NCBI GenBank assembly: GCA_964617105.1
Contig: CAZTWC010000068.1
Span: 1 to 15,017 of the forward strand
DNA: 15,017 nucleotides
Origin: CAZTWC01 sp964617105 [NCBI: uncultured Myxococcia bacterium]
GTDB taxonomy: Bacteria > CAZTWC01
Direction of reading: 5' to 3'
Part shown: positions 1-7,449 of the stretch, piece after piece
How positions within the stretch are numbered: position 1 is the stretch's first letter
How the letters are laid out: the number at the start of each line of letters is the position of its first letter
Program-made: the position numbers and the translations under genes
The notes under the pieces: model-generated
Database searches by the model: none
Told to the model about the DNA's origin: nothing
The model's input: the letters and a program-made list of their open reading frames with translations, nothing else

Positions 1-45
1 GTGTTTGCCGGGGCCAGGGAAAAAAAAGGAACTAAACTAAAGTGA
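1..45 (+). CDS. C-terminal tail of an upstream gene (partial)
   Basis: Reading frame 1 is open from the window edge and ends VFAGAREKKGTKLK then TGA at 43-45. Its stop overlaps the GTG start of the next gene as GTGA, an arrangement typical of translationally coupled operon genes. The other two plus frames stop earlier, at about 32-35, without such an overlap. The stretch is too short to identify. Because the next gene resembles the beta-type subunits of multi-subunit sarcosine oxidase or dye-linked proline dehydrogenases, a partner subunit is conceivable, but that is inference only. Confidence 0.5.
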   Translation: MFAGAREKKGTKLK

Positions 46-1202
46 CAGCCCATAATTTTGATGTTCTGGTAATCGGCGCCGGTTCGGTGGGATTGCCTAT
101 AGCGCTATGCCTGGCCAGGGACGGACTGAAAACCGCAGTGATTGAAAAGGGGAAAGCTGCCGGACAGGGACAAAACAAAGCGGCCATTGGCGGCATCAGG
201 GCCACTCACTCTCACCGGGCCAAAATATGGCTTTGCCAGAACTCTTTGGATATATTCAGCAACTGGCAAGAGAGATATGGCGACAACATTTTGTGGCGCC
301 AGGGTGGCTATCTGTTTCCGGTTTATACCAGCCAAGACAAAGATCTCCTGCAAAAAATGCTTACAATCCAGCACCAATATGGATTAAATATAAAATGGAC
401 AGACTCAGAAACAGTAAAAAATATTGTTACTGGCATCAATAGCGACAGCCTCCTGGGAGGCACCTTTTCTCCTGAAGATGGTTCTGCTTCTCCTATCAAT
501 GTGGCTCATGCGTTTTGGCGTCAAGCCAGGGAATATGGCGCCCAGTTCTTTTTTGGTCAGCAAGTAAAATCTATTCAGGTAAACCAGGGCAAAGTGAGTG
601 GAGTTCGTACCCAGGAAAACAGTTTTTCTGCTCCCCTGGTGATAAATGCTGCTGGCGTTAATGCAAAAGAAATAGGCGAGATGGTTGGTCTTGATTTTCC
701 AGTGCAGCCAGACTCCCACGAAGCCGGTATCACCGAGCCCACCGCCCGTTTTATGGATCCCATGGTGGTTGATATCAGGCCGGATAAAGGTTCCAGCAAC
801 TTCTATTTTTACCAGAACCATGAGGGGCAAATAATTTTTTGCATGACCCCTTCTCCGCTAATTTTGGGTAATGACCAACATGCCACTTCGGAGTTTCTGC
901 CCCTGGTATCCAGGCGGTTGATTACCCTGGCGCCACGGCTGTCCCATTTGAGAGTGAGAAGAACCTGGCGGGGACTGTATCCCATGACCCCGGATGGATT
1001 TCCCATTGTGGGGGCAGCCCGGGAAGTAGAGGGGTTCTATTTTGCGGTGGGCATGTGCGGCCAGGGATTTATGTTGGGCCCAGGTATAGGAGAATTGATC
1101 TCCCGCCTGGCAAGGAAACAGACTACTGATCAGGATCAAAAAATATTAAACGATCTTACCCTGTATGGCGATTTTAAGGGCGGCACCGAAAGATTAAAGT
1201 AA
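42..1202 (+). CDS. FAD-dependent oxidoreductase, DAO family
   Basis: A 386-residue flavoprotein of the D-amino-acid oxidase (DAO) superfamily. It probably oxidises the C-N bond of an amino acid or N-methyl amine and passes electrons to O2 or to a carrier. The N-terminus carries the FAD-binding Rossmann motif GAGSVG (residues 12-17) with the ribose-binding acidic residue E35 at the end of the second strand. The C-terminus has the family's closing FAD segment, including TPDGFPIVG and a GMCGQGFMLGPGIGE glycine-rich stretch. Length and layout match sarcosine oxidase beta-like and proline dehydrogenase beta-like proteins. The start is GTG at 42, preceded by AGGA at 27-30 and overlapping the previous stop. 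I see no signal peptide, so it should be cytoplasmic or loosely membrane-associated. The substrate cannot be read from the sequence. A 34-base gap separates it from the macro-domain gene, so the two are probably co-transcribed. Confidence 0.85.
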   Translation: MTAHNFDVLVIGAGSVGLPIALCLARDGLKTAVIEKGKAAGQGQNKAAIGGIRATHSHRAKIWLCQNSLDIFSNWQERYGDNILWRQGGYLFPVYTSQDKDLLQKMLTIQHQYGLNIKWTDSETVKNIVTGINSDSLLGGTFSPEDGSASPINVAHAFWRQAREYGAQFFFGQQVKSIQVNQGKVSGVRTQENSFSAPLVINAAGVNAKEIGEMVGLDFPVQPDSHEAGITEPTARFMDPMVVDIRPDKGSSNFYFYQNHEGQIIFCMTPSPLILGNDQHATSEFLPLVSRRLITLAPRLSHLRVRRTWRGLYPMTPDGFPIVGAAREVEGFYFAVGMCGQGFMLGPGIGELISRLARKQTTDQDQKILNDLTLYGDFKGGTERLK

Positions 1203-1236
1203 TGACCGTATTTTAGCGAGCCCTTTGGAGTATAAA

Positions 1237-1785
1237 ATGGAAATAAAAATCAACACCACTGTGTTACAGGCTGTTCAAGGTGATATCACCCTCAGCACCA
1301 CTGAGGCTATAGTCAATGCGGCCAACTCTTCCCTTATGGGAGGCGGCGGCGTGGATGGTGCTATTCACCGGGCCGGCGGGCCAACTATTTTGGAGCAATG
1401 CCAAGAGATAAGAGCAAAACAGGGCAAATTGCCCACTGGCCAGGCGGTAATAACCACCGGCGGTAACCTAAAAGTCAATTACGTAATCCACACCGTGGGT
1501 CCCATTTGGAAAGGTGGTAGTGCCAACGAAGAGGAACTTTTATCTTCCTGCTATCAAAACTGCCTGAAAATAGCTAAAGAGAACCATTTATCCAATATAA
1601 ATTTTCCCGCCATCAGCACCGGGGTTTATGGCTATCCCGCATCAAAAGCAGCTAAAGTAGCCCTGAATACGGTTACCGATTTTATCAACAATCATCCCGG
1701 CAGTTTTAACATGGTAGTTTTCACCCTGTTTGACAACCCCAGTTTTCAGTATTACCAGGAACTGTTGAAAAAACTCTCAATATAA
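1237..1785 (+). CDS. Macro-domain protein (ADP-ribose binding / O-acetyl-ADP-ribose deacetylase type)
   Basis: A single macro domain of 182 residues, close to the family's usual stand-alone length. Members bind ADP-ribose and often hydrolyse O-acetyl-ADP-ribose or remove mono-ADP-ribose from proteins. Visible hallmarks, numbered from ATG 1237, are GDIT at 15-18 (D16 contacts adenine), NAAN at 27-30, the catalytic-loop region GGGGVDGAIH at 35-44, and the phosphate-binding loop STGVYGYP at 127-134. The pattern is that of the E. coli YmdB / bacterial MacroD class. ATG 1237 is chosen because GGAG at 1227-1230 sits six bases upstream; an in-frame TTG at 1225 would place that signal inside the gene. 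The substrate is not identifiable and no ADP-ribosyltransferase partner lies in the window. It follows the FAD oxidoreductase closely, which suggests shared transcription rather than a shared pathway. Confidence 0.92.
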   Translation: MEIKINTTVLQAVQGDITLSTTEAIVNAANSSLMGGGGVDGAIHRAGGPTILEQCQEIRAKQGKLPTGQAVITTGGNLKVNYVIHTVGPIWKGGSANEEELLSSCYQNCLKIAKENHLSNINFPAISTGVYGYPASKAAKVALNTVTDFINNHPGSFNMVVFTLFDNPSFQYYQELLKKLSI

Positions 1786-1855
1786 CTGGCCCGATAAACT
1801 CTTTTTATCATTAAACCATCCACTACTGTCCGGCACGGTTATTGTAGAGACTTAA

Positions 1856-1880
1856 AACTGCGGCAACAGTTGAGTTTTTT
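1856..1880 (+). terminator. Weak candidate intrinsic terminator after the macro-domain gene
   Basis: A 5-bp inverted repeat AACTG (1856-1860) / CAGTT (1867-1871) with a six-base loop is followed after GAG by six T (1875-1880). The stem is short with only two G-C pairs, so termination would be inefficient at best. The same bases overlap the -35 element of the candidate promoter and the possible small ORF, so at most some of these readings can be right. Confidence 0.22.
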
Positions 1881-1944
1881 GCTATTATTAGTTATAGTCT
1901 TGGGCTTTATCGTCTGGTTGGAATTTGGCCGTGTTGGTAATTAA
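1858..1944 (+). CDS. Possible very small hydrophobic ORF (single membrane segment)
   Basis: One plus frame is open from the TAA at 1795 to the TAA at 1942-1944 and translates at its end to a basic stretch (LKLRQQ), a strongly hydrophobic run (LSFLLLLVIVLGFIVWL) and a short polar tail. This is a charge-then-membrane-helix pattern typical of small membrane proteins. There is no ATG and no convincing ribosome binding site; CTG 1858 or TTG 1870 would have to serve as start. It may be a real small protein, a decayed gene end, or chance in an AT-rich promoter region. Confidence 0.2.
   Translation: MRQQLSFLLLLVIVLGFIVWLEFGRVGN
1870..1898 (+). promoter_or_regulatory. Candidate sigma70-type promoter for the cysteine-rich lipoprotein gene
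   Basis: TTGAGT (1870-1875) and TATAGT (1893-1898) are separated by 17 bases, a good fit to the -35/-10 consensus. Transcription would start near 1905, leaving a leader of about 67 bases before the lipoprotein ATG. No other promoter of this quality is visible between here and RNase J, so it may also drive that gene. Confidence 0.5.
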
Positions 1945-1971
1945 AAAATGAACTGAAGGAGAAAATCTTCA

Positions 1972-4900
1972 ATGGAAATTAAAATTGCTAATACTGTCTT
2001 TGGACTTTTAGTCATGATTTTTCTATTGACTTTGGTTTTAGTGGTGCCAGCCTGTGGGGAGAAGGGCGACCAAAACGGACAGACTACTGCGGATGGAGGA
2101 GAAGAGCCAACTGAAGACGGTGGTAAAGAGGATGGCGGCGGAGATTGCCAGGGAGAAACCTGCCTGGATTCCTGCCAGGATGACTCGGAGTGCGCCTCCG
2201 GGTATTGTAATCCCGACACCAAGAAATGTGGCCAGGCCCCTGCCCAATGCAAAAGCGATGAAGACTGTCAAAAAGAGGACAAAAAGGGGTGCAATACAGA
2301 AATTGGTATCTGCCAATGGGAGTGCACTATTGACTCTCATTGTAAAGATGGGTACTGCGATTTTGTCAAGAAAAATTGCGCCCAGGGAGAAAGGAAATGC
2401 CAATCTGACGCTGATTGCAAATCAAAACCCAAAAAGGGATGTGATACCCTGACCGGTCAATGCAAGTATGATTGCACAGTAGATGCTCACTGTCCGGGTG
2501 GAAAGTGCCATCCCTACGAACGGGTCTGTCTGTACGGCAAAAAATGCCTCAGTGATGAAGACTGCCAGAATATGAGCCACCCGGGGTGCAATCCTAAAAG
2601 CGGTCACTGCGAATGGGAGTGCACCGAGAGCAAACACTGTATTTCTGGTAAGTGTGACCTGGCCAATCATACCTGTGTAGAGCCTAAAGCCTGTAAAAAG
2701 GATGACGACTGTAAAGGGGAGCCTAAAGAGGGGTGTGAACCGGAAAAAGGACTCTGCACCTGGGAGTGCAGTGATGACTCCGTCTGCCAGGATGGAATCT
2801 GCAACCTGGTGCTGCACCTGTGCCAAAAAGAGGTGTTCTGCCAAAAAGAGGACGATTGCCAAAAAGAGAAAAACAAAAGTTGCAATACTGCCAGAGGATT
2901 GTGTGAATGGGAGTGCAGTGAAGATACCCAATGCACTTCTGGCAAATGCAATATTGTCAACCATTCGTGCCAAATTGCCAAGGGTTGCACCTCCAACCTG
3001 GACTGCCAGAGCGAACCCAGACTGGCCTGTGATGTGGACAATAGTTTGTGTCAGTGGGAATGTACCGCAACCCACCACTGCCCTTCTGGCAACTGCGACA
3101 CTGTGAGCCACACCTGCCACACGGCCAAGAGTTGTCAAAACAACAACGATTGCCAGGGGGAGACCAGGCCCGCCTGTAACACCTTTACTGACCGGTGCGA
3201 ATGGGAATGCAGTGAAAATGAACACTGTGATACCAAAAAATGCAACTATTTCAGTCACAAGTGCCGCAAAAGTGATGGTTGTCAGAGTTGTAACCCTGAT
3301 GAGTTTTGTTTTAACCAGGAAATCTGCACTCCCAAGTGGAAAACCTGCAGTTATTCCACCCAATGTTCAAAGGAACAACAATGCCACAGTGTTGGTAAAT
3401 CTTACTGCCTGGACCAATGTAAACTGGTGGCCAATTATTCTACCGAGATATCCTACAATCCCTATTGCTTCGATGGCCTGGGACTATGTATTGAGTATTC
3501 AACTTATGAAAAGAGCAACGGGGTTTGTATCCTGCCCCGGGATAATCTACATCAACTCCTGGATAAGTGTAACGGCATGGATCCTGCCCTGCCAGAATGG
3601 CACTCCTGCCAGAGTGACCTGGTGTGTGTCAAAACCTCCAGTTACAGCAAAAAGGCTTTTTGCTATAAAAAATGCGACCCTAAAAAGAACGATGCCAACG
3701 AGTTAAATCCCGATTGTGAAAGCGGTAAAGGAAAATGCAGCGATCGCCAGATGAGTTCGGGCGGTTTTTGCGAAGTTCTACATGAGAAAAATCGGAAATC
3801 GGAAGAAAAATGCCTGTCTGGCAACGACCACACCTTACCAGAATACCACGATTGTGAAACCGGACTATTATGTTTCAACAACAAATGTGTAATCGAACGC
3901 ACAGCCACCTGCAAGGAGAGCGAGAAGTGCCTGGGGAACACACCGGGAGCCACCGATTGGTGTGAATGCCAGGCAGGATTATCCTGTGTTAAAAATACCT
4001 GCACCCCAGAGAGAACTTTTACCCAAAAAGAAGATCAGGGTTGCGAGACTTATAATTTTGATCAACCCGATTACAACTCCTGTACAAGCAATCTGACCTG
4101 CCACGATAATATCTGCTCAAAATCCTGTGATCCTTCGGTTGAACCCGATGAGTGCGACCAGGATCATATCTGTTCCAAAAAAGAATCCGACTCAACCACC
4201 CAAGGGGTTTGTAAACCAATCAACTTAAAAACCTGCAGCCAATACAACAAATGCGCTAAAGATTATTTTTGTTTTAATTTCTACCAGAGTCCCTATTTAT
4301 CCTCCTCCTATCCCCGCTGCGTTATGCCTTGCGATCCAACCGCGACTGCGCCTGGATGCAAAACGGATTATACCTGCCGGCCCTATGACTTGAAAAACCC
4401 AAAAATCGGTTACTGCATACCCGACCGGCTAGCAAAAGATAACCTCAAAGATGATTCCTGCTATTATTCTGATCCCAGTTTACAGAGTTACCACGGCTGT
4501 ATACCGCCCCTGGAGTGTATTGATCTCAAGTGCCGAGATGCAGTAGCCAAAACCAAAGCCTTGAATGAGAGTTGCACAAACCAAGAGGAACCTTGCCTGG
4601 ACGGACTTATTTGTCTAAAACACAAAACTACCAATGATAATATCTGTATGAAGCAGTGTAATCCCTATATCAGCGGACAGTGCCTGGACAATTATGTCTG
4701 CCAATCTTTAAATGAAGACAAGTTCTACTGGACCGGTGGTTGCGAGCGGATCAGAGCCAAAAAGAGAGTCCGGGGAGAGCAGTGTGAGTGTGACGATGAA
4801 AAAGCCGATTGTTTTGATAAATGCCAGGATATTCTTTACTGCTTCCAGTATGGCTCCACCAATTATTCTATGTGCACTGAAAGTTGCACCTGGGATACAG

Positions 4901-5727
4901 ACTGCCTGACCGATGAGTACTGCAGCCAATCATTTTCATCGTATCACCGCTGTTTGAAAACTCAGAAGAACACCCAGGATAATGACCTGCCCTGCCAACA
5001 GGATGATCCCCGCCTGGATTCATACAACGACTGTAAATCCGGTCACTCCTGTGTCAACAATATTTGCCGGATCAACTGCGATCCCACTGCTACAGATACC
5101 GGTTGTGACAGTGAACACACCTGCACAGTTCTCAGCGCATCTGATCCTAAAAAAGGGTATTGCAAACCTATCAGGCTGATGAAGTGCACCTGGGATAGTG
5201 CGGCCACTAATAACGGTGATTGTCCGGGCAACTATTCGTGTTTTAAGTTTTACAACAGCAATTATGGTTATCCCCACTGCGTTAAGCCTTGTGATCCCAC
5301 CTCTACCTCTGCCACAACGGATTGCGGGCAATACTATACTTGCCGACCTTTTGATTTAAACGACCCCAAAGATCCTAAAAAAGGGTTCTGTATCCCTGAC
5401 CGGCAGAATAACTTTAACCAGAAAGGGAAATCCTGCCACTATTCCGATCCACATTTGCTCAGTTACCACGGATGTCAGCCACCTTACGAATGTTATAACA
5501 ACCAATGCAAAGAGGTCACTGCCAACAGAAAAGAGTTGGGAGAGGTATGTGATTTTTATGGAGACTACTGTAAAAAAGATCTGGTCTGTGTTGTAAACCC
5601 TAACAGTACAAATCAAAGAATTTGTATGACCAAATGCAATCCTCAGCTATCGGGCCCGTGTGAATCAAATCAGAACTGTTATCCTTTTAACAACTACAAA
5701 TTATATTGGACTGGAGGATGTTATTAA
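1972..5727 (+). CDS. Giant cysteine-rich repeat lipoprotein
   Basis: A 1251-residue secreted protein with about 160 cysteines. Residues 1-27 form a lipoprotein signal peptide (short basic start, long hydrophobic core) ending in a VPAC lipobox with acylated C28. G29 follows, so there is no Asp retention signal, and outer-membrane anchoring is inferred. Residues 29-60 are an acidic Gly/Asp/Glu linker. Residues 93-436 are seven tandem repeats of 49-50 residues, each with eight cysteines at repeat positions 1, 7, 15, 22, 26, 32, 37 and 44 and usually a WEC core. The rest holds about seven copies of a second module (Cys, Pro/Leu/Ser-x-Tyr/Trp-x-x-Cys, then C-x4-C) and a duplication of roughly 225-233 residues (701-924 and 1018-1250). 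The spacing recalls Dickkopf-type cysteine-rich domains seen in Myxococcota proteins. ATG 1972 follows AAGGAG at 1956-1961. The function is unknown; adhesion, envelope or inhibitor roles are only guesses. The end overlaps the RNase J start. Confidence 0.85.
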   Translation: MEIKIANTVFGLLVMIFLLTLVLVVPACGEKGDQNGQTTADGGEEPTEDGGKEDGGGDCQGETCLDSCQDDSECASGYCNPDTKKCGQAPAQCKSDEDCQKEDKKGCNTEIGICQWECTIDSHCKDGYCDFVKKNCAQGERKCQSDADCKSKPKKGCDTLTGQCKYDCTVDAHCPGGKCHPYERVCLYGKKCLSDEDCQNMSHPGCNPKSGHCEWECTESKHCISGKCDLANHTCVEPKACKKDDDCKGEPKEGCEPEKGLCTWECSDDSVCQDGICNLVLHLCQKEVFCQKEDDCQKEKNKSCNTARGLCEWECSEDTQCTSGKCNIVNHSCQIAKGCTSNLDCQSEPRLACDVDNSLCQWECTATHHCPSGNCDTVSHTCHTAKSCQNNNDCQGETRPACNTFTDRCEWECSENEHCDTKKCNYFSHKCRKSDGCQSCNPDEFCFNQEICTPKWKTCSYSTQCSKEQQCHSVGKSYCLDQCKLVANYSTEISYNPYCFDGLGLCIEYSTYEKSNGVCILPRDNLHQLLDKCNGMDPALPEWHSCQSDLVCVKTSSYSKKAFCYKKCDPKKNDANELNPDCESGKGKCSDRQMSSGGFCEVLHEKNRKSEEKCLSGNDHTLPEYHDCETGLLCFNNKCVIERTATCKESEKCLGNTPGATDWCECQAGLSCVKNTCTPERTFTQKEDQGCETYNFDQPDYNSCTSNLTCHDNICSKSCDPSVEPDECDQDHICSKKESDSTTQGVCKPINLKTCSQYNKCAKDYFCFNFYQSPYLSSSYPRCVMPCDPTATAPGCKTDYTCRPYDLKNPKIGYCIPDRLAKDNLKDDSCYYSDPSLQSYHGCIPPLECIDLKCRDAVAKTKALNESCTNQEEPCLDGLICLKHKTTNDNICMKQCNPYISGQCLDNYVCQSLNEDKFYWTGGCERIRAKKRVRGEQCECDDEKADCFDKCQDILYCFQYGSTNYSMCTESCTWDTDCLTDEYCSQSFSSYHRCLKTQKNTQDNDLPCQQDDPRLDSYNDCKSGHSCVNNICRINCDPTATDTGCDSEHTCTVLSASDPKKGYCKPIRLMKCTWDSAATNNGDCPGNYSCFKFYNSNYGYPHCVKPCDPTSTSATTDCGQYYTCRPFDLNDPKDPKKGFCIPDRQNNFNQKGKSCHYSDPHLLSYHGCQPPYECYNNQCKEVTANRKELGEVCDFYGDYCKKDLVCVVNPNSTNQRICMTKCNPQLSGPCESNQNCYPFNNYKLYWTGGCY
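2248..3279 (+). repeat. Seven tandem 147-150-bp coding repeats
   Basis: The DNA is periodic at 147 bases (150 in the first unit), in frame with the lipoprotein gene. The best conserved block encodes C-x-W-E-C, with DNA such as TGCGAATGGGAGTGCA recurring once per unit near 2311, 2608, 2755, 2902, 3049 and 3196. The second unit is the most diverged, with KYDC in place of WEC. All units keep all eight cysteines while the other residues vary, indicating old duplications under selection rather than recent expansion. Confidence 0.9.
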
Positions 5728-5759
5728 AAAAGAACAAAAACTAAGGATAATCCCCTTAG
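5713..5759 (+). promoter_or_regulatory. Candidate dnaX-like -1 frameshift cassette at the RNase J start
   Basis: In order: GGAGG (5713-5717), ATG (5718-5720), the slippery heptamer A AAA AAG (5726-5732) read in the ATG frame, an 8-base spacer, and a 6-bp hairpin CTAAGG (5741-5746) / CCTTAG (5754-5759) with a 7-base loop. Without slippage the ATG frame stops at TAA 5742-5744 after eight codons. A -1 slip on the heptamer gives MLLKKEQKLRIIPLGG, an RNase J N-terminus. The E. coli dnaX signal has the same heptamer, an upstream Shine-Dalgarno-like stimulator and a downstream stem-loop. A missing A in this A6 run, or initiation at ATT 5723, would explain the frame equally well. Confidence 0.35.
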
Positions 5760-7399
5760 GCGGCCTGGACGAAGTGGGGATGAATATCACGATTTTTCAA
5801 TACCAGGACTATATGTTGATAGTGGATTGTGGTCTGGCTTTTCCAGATGACCCCATGCTGGGAATAGAGATTTTAATTCCCGACCTCACCTTTTTGTGGG
5901 AAAATCAGCAAAAATTGGGGGCAATTGTCCTCACCCATGGACACGAAGATCACATTGGAGCCCTGGTCTATTTACTCAGAATAGCAAAAATTCCGGTGTA
6001 CGGCACTCCGTTTACTCTGGCCCTGGTTAAAGAGCGACTTCAGGAAACCCCCTTGCTCTTTTCTCCCGATTTTCGGGAAATCGGGCCGGGAGATAAACTG
6101 AACGCTGGTCCATTTTCCCTCGAGTTTATCAATACCTATCACTCCATTCCTCAGTGTGTGGCTCTGGCTATGGAAACCCCGGTGGGGAGGATCATCCATT
6201 CCGGAGACTTTAAACTTGACCCTGATCCTCCTGCCGGCCAGATGACCGATTTGGAGCGTTTTGCCCATTACGGCAACCTGGGAGTTCTGGCCCTCTTGTC
6301 TGACAGCACCAACGCCGAAGAAGCCGGCAACTCCAGCAGCGAAAGAGAAGTAAACCTGGAAATGACCGAGATCATTGCCAATGCTGAAGGCCGGGTGTTT
6401 ATCTCTCTATTCGCCTCCAATATTCATCGCATTGGTCAACTCATAGATATCTCCACCAAACTGGGGCGCAAAGTGGTACTGGACGGCAGAAGCCTGCTAG
6501 CCAATGTGGAATCAGCCACCCGGTGTGGATTGTTGAAAAATAACCGGGCCAACCTGGCGCCAGTGGAGGCGATTGAACAGTTTCCCGATAATAAGTTGAC
6601 GGTGATCAGCACCGGCAGCCAGGGTGAATACCGCTCTGCCATTGTGCGGATGGCTTTTGGCGAACACCGGTATCTTAAAGTTAAAGAGAATGATCTCTTT
6701 CTGCTCTCCAGTCGGGTTATCCCGGGTAATGGAAAATCGGTGAATCGTTTGGTCAACCAACTGTTGAGGGCGGGAGCCAAAGAAGTGATCCTCCAGAAAA
6801 TGAACCCCCGCATCCATGCTTCGGGTCATGCTTTTGCCGGAGAGTTAACCACTTTGCTAAAAGCTGTCAAACCCTCATATTTGATCCCTATCCACGGTGA
6901 ATTGAGGCAGAGAAAACGCCATGCCTGCCTGGCAAAAGAGTTGGAAATAGGAATCTGCCCCCTGGTGGCTGAAAATGGCGTTCCCATTGTATTTGAATCC
7001 AGTGGCAACGCCTATAATGAAGAACCGGTGACCGTTGGACATATGCCGGTGGAGGTAAGAGGACAAACCGACATCAGTTCCACCATATTGAGGGAGAGGA
7101 AACAATTGGCCTTTAACGGCGCCATGGTGTGCATTTTAAAATTGGGGAAAAAAACCCTAAAAAACTATAGCCAGCCGGAATTTATCGGCAAGGGTATAGT
7201 TTCTCCATTTGACAATCCTGAGTTATTTGAATCTTTGGAAGAGTATGTTGACCAGGAATTGAAGACCATAAGGCAATCTGGGATTTTCGATCCTCTACTG
7301 GTTCACGAAAAAGTCTATCAAGCCATCCGCCGCTTTTTTCGCAAAAGATTTGGCCGCAAACCGGTAACTATACCGGTTATAGACTGGATTGAGGAGTGA
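5718..7399 (+). CDS. rnj: Ribonuclease J (metallo-beta-lactamase/beta-CASP RNase)
   Basis: RNase J is a cytoplasmic zinc-dependent 5'-to-3' exonuclease and endonuclease for RNA turnover and maturation. Numbering below assumes the -1 reading from ATG 5718 (560 residues, the usual length). The N-terminal RIIPLGGLDEVGMN leads into the metal motif HGHEDH at 74-79. A third metal-ligand region, HSGDF, begins at H161, followed by LLSDSTNAEEAG. The beta-CASP region has FASNIHRIGQ and STGSQGE. The closing metal/phosphate motifs are HASGHA at H367 and IPIHGE at H393. The C-terminal domain ends in a RRPxxxPVI-like segment. All active-site motifs are intact. The start is uncertain. In the enzyme's own frame there is no ATG: options are GTG 5660 (poor ribosome binding site, and it adds residues that are lipoprotein code in another frame), ATT 5723 (five bases after GGAGG), or ATG 5718 with a -1 shift. 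It has no clear promoter of its own and probably depends on read-through from the lipoprotein gene. Confidence 0.93.
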
Positions 7400-7449
7400 T
7401 GGTGGTGTCTCCGGGACGCGATAATTGCTGCGGCCTCCTGAGCGAACCC

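Noticed and set aside
1225-1236. TTG 1225 as start of the macro-domain protein
   Set aside because: It would consume the GGAG ribosome binding site that serves ATG 1237.
2248-3279. Periodic repeats considered as a CRISPR-like array
   Set aside because: The period is 147-150 bases, repeats and 'spacers' are not distinct, and the whole stretch is one translated frame.
2422-3363. Long open frame (313 codons) on the minus strand opposite the cysteine-rich repeats
   Set aside because: It is the antisense of the periodic repeat region; its hydrophobic, repeat-phased composition follows from the TGC/TGT-rich codons opposite, and it has no ribosome binding site.
5660-5717. GTG 5660 as the RNase J start
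   Set aside because: It is in frame but lacks a Shine-Dalgarno and adds residues that are lipoprotein code read in another frame; the family N-terminus begins near KEQKLRIIPLGG.
7400-7449. Convergent gap between RNase J and the Clp gene examined for a bidirectional terminator
   Set aside because: GC-rich but with no stable hairpin plus T tract on either strand.
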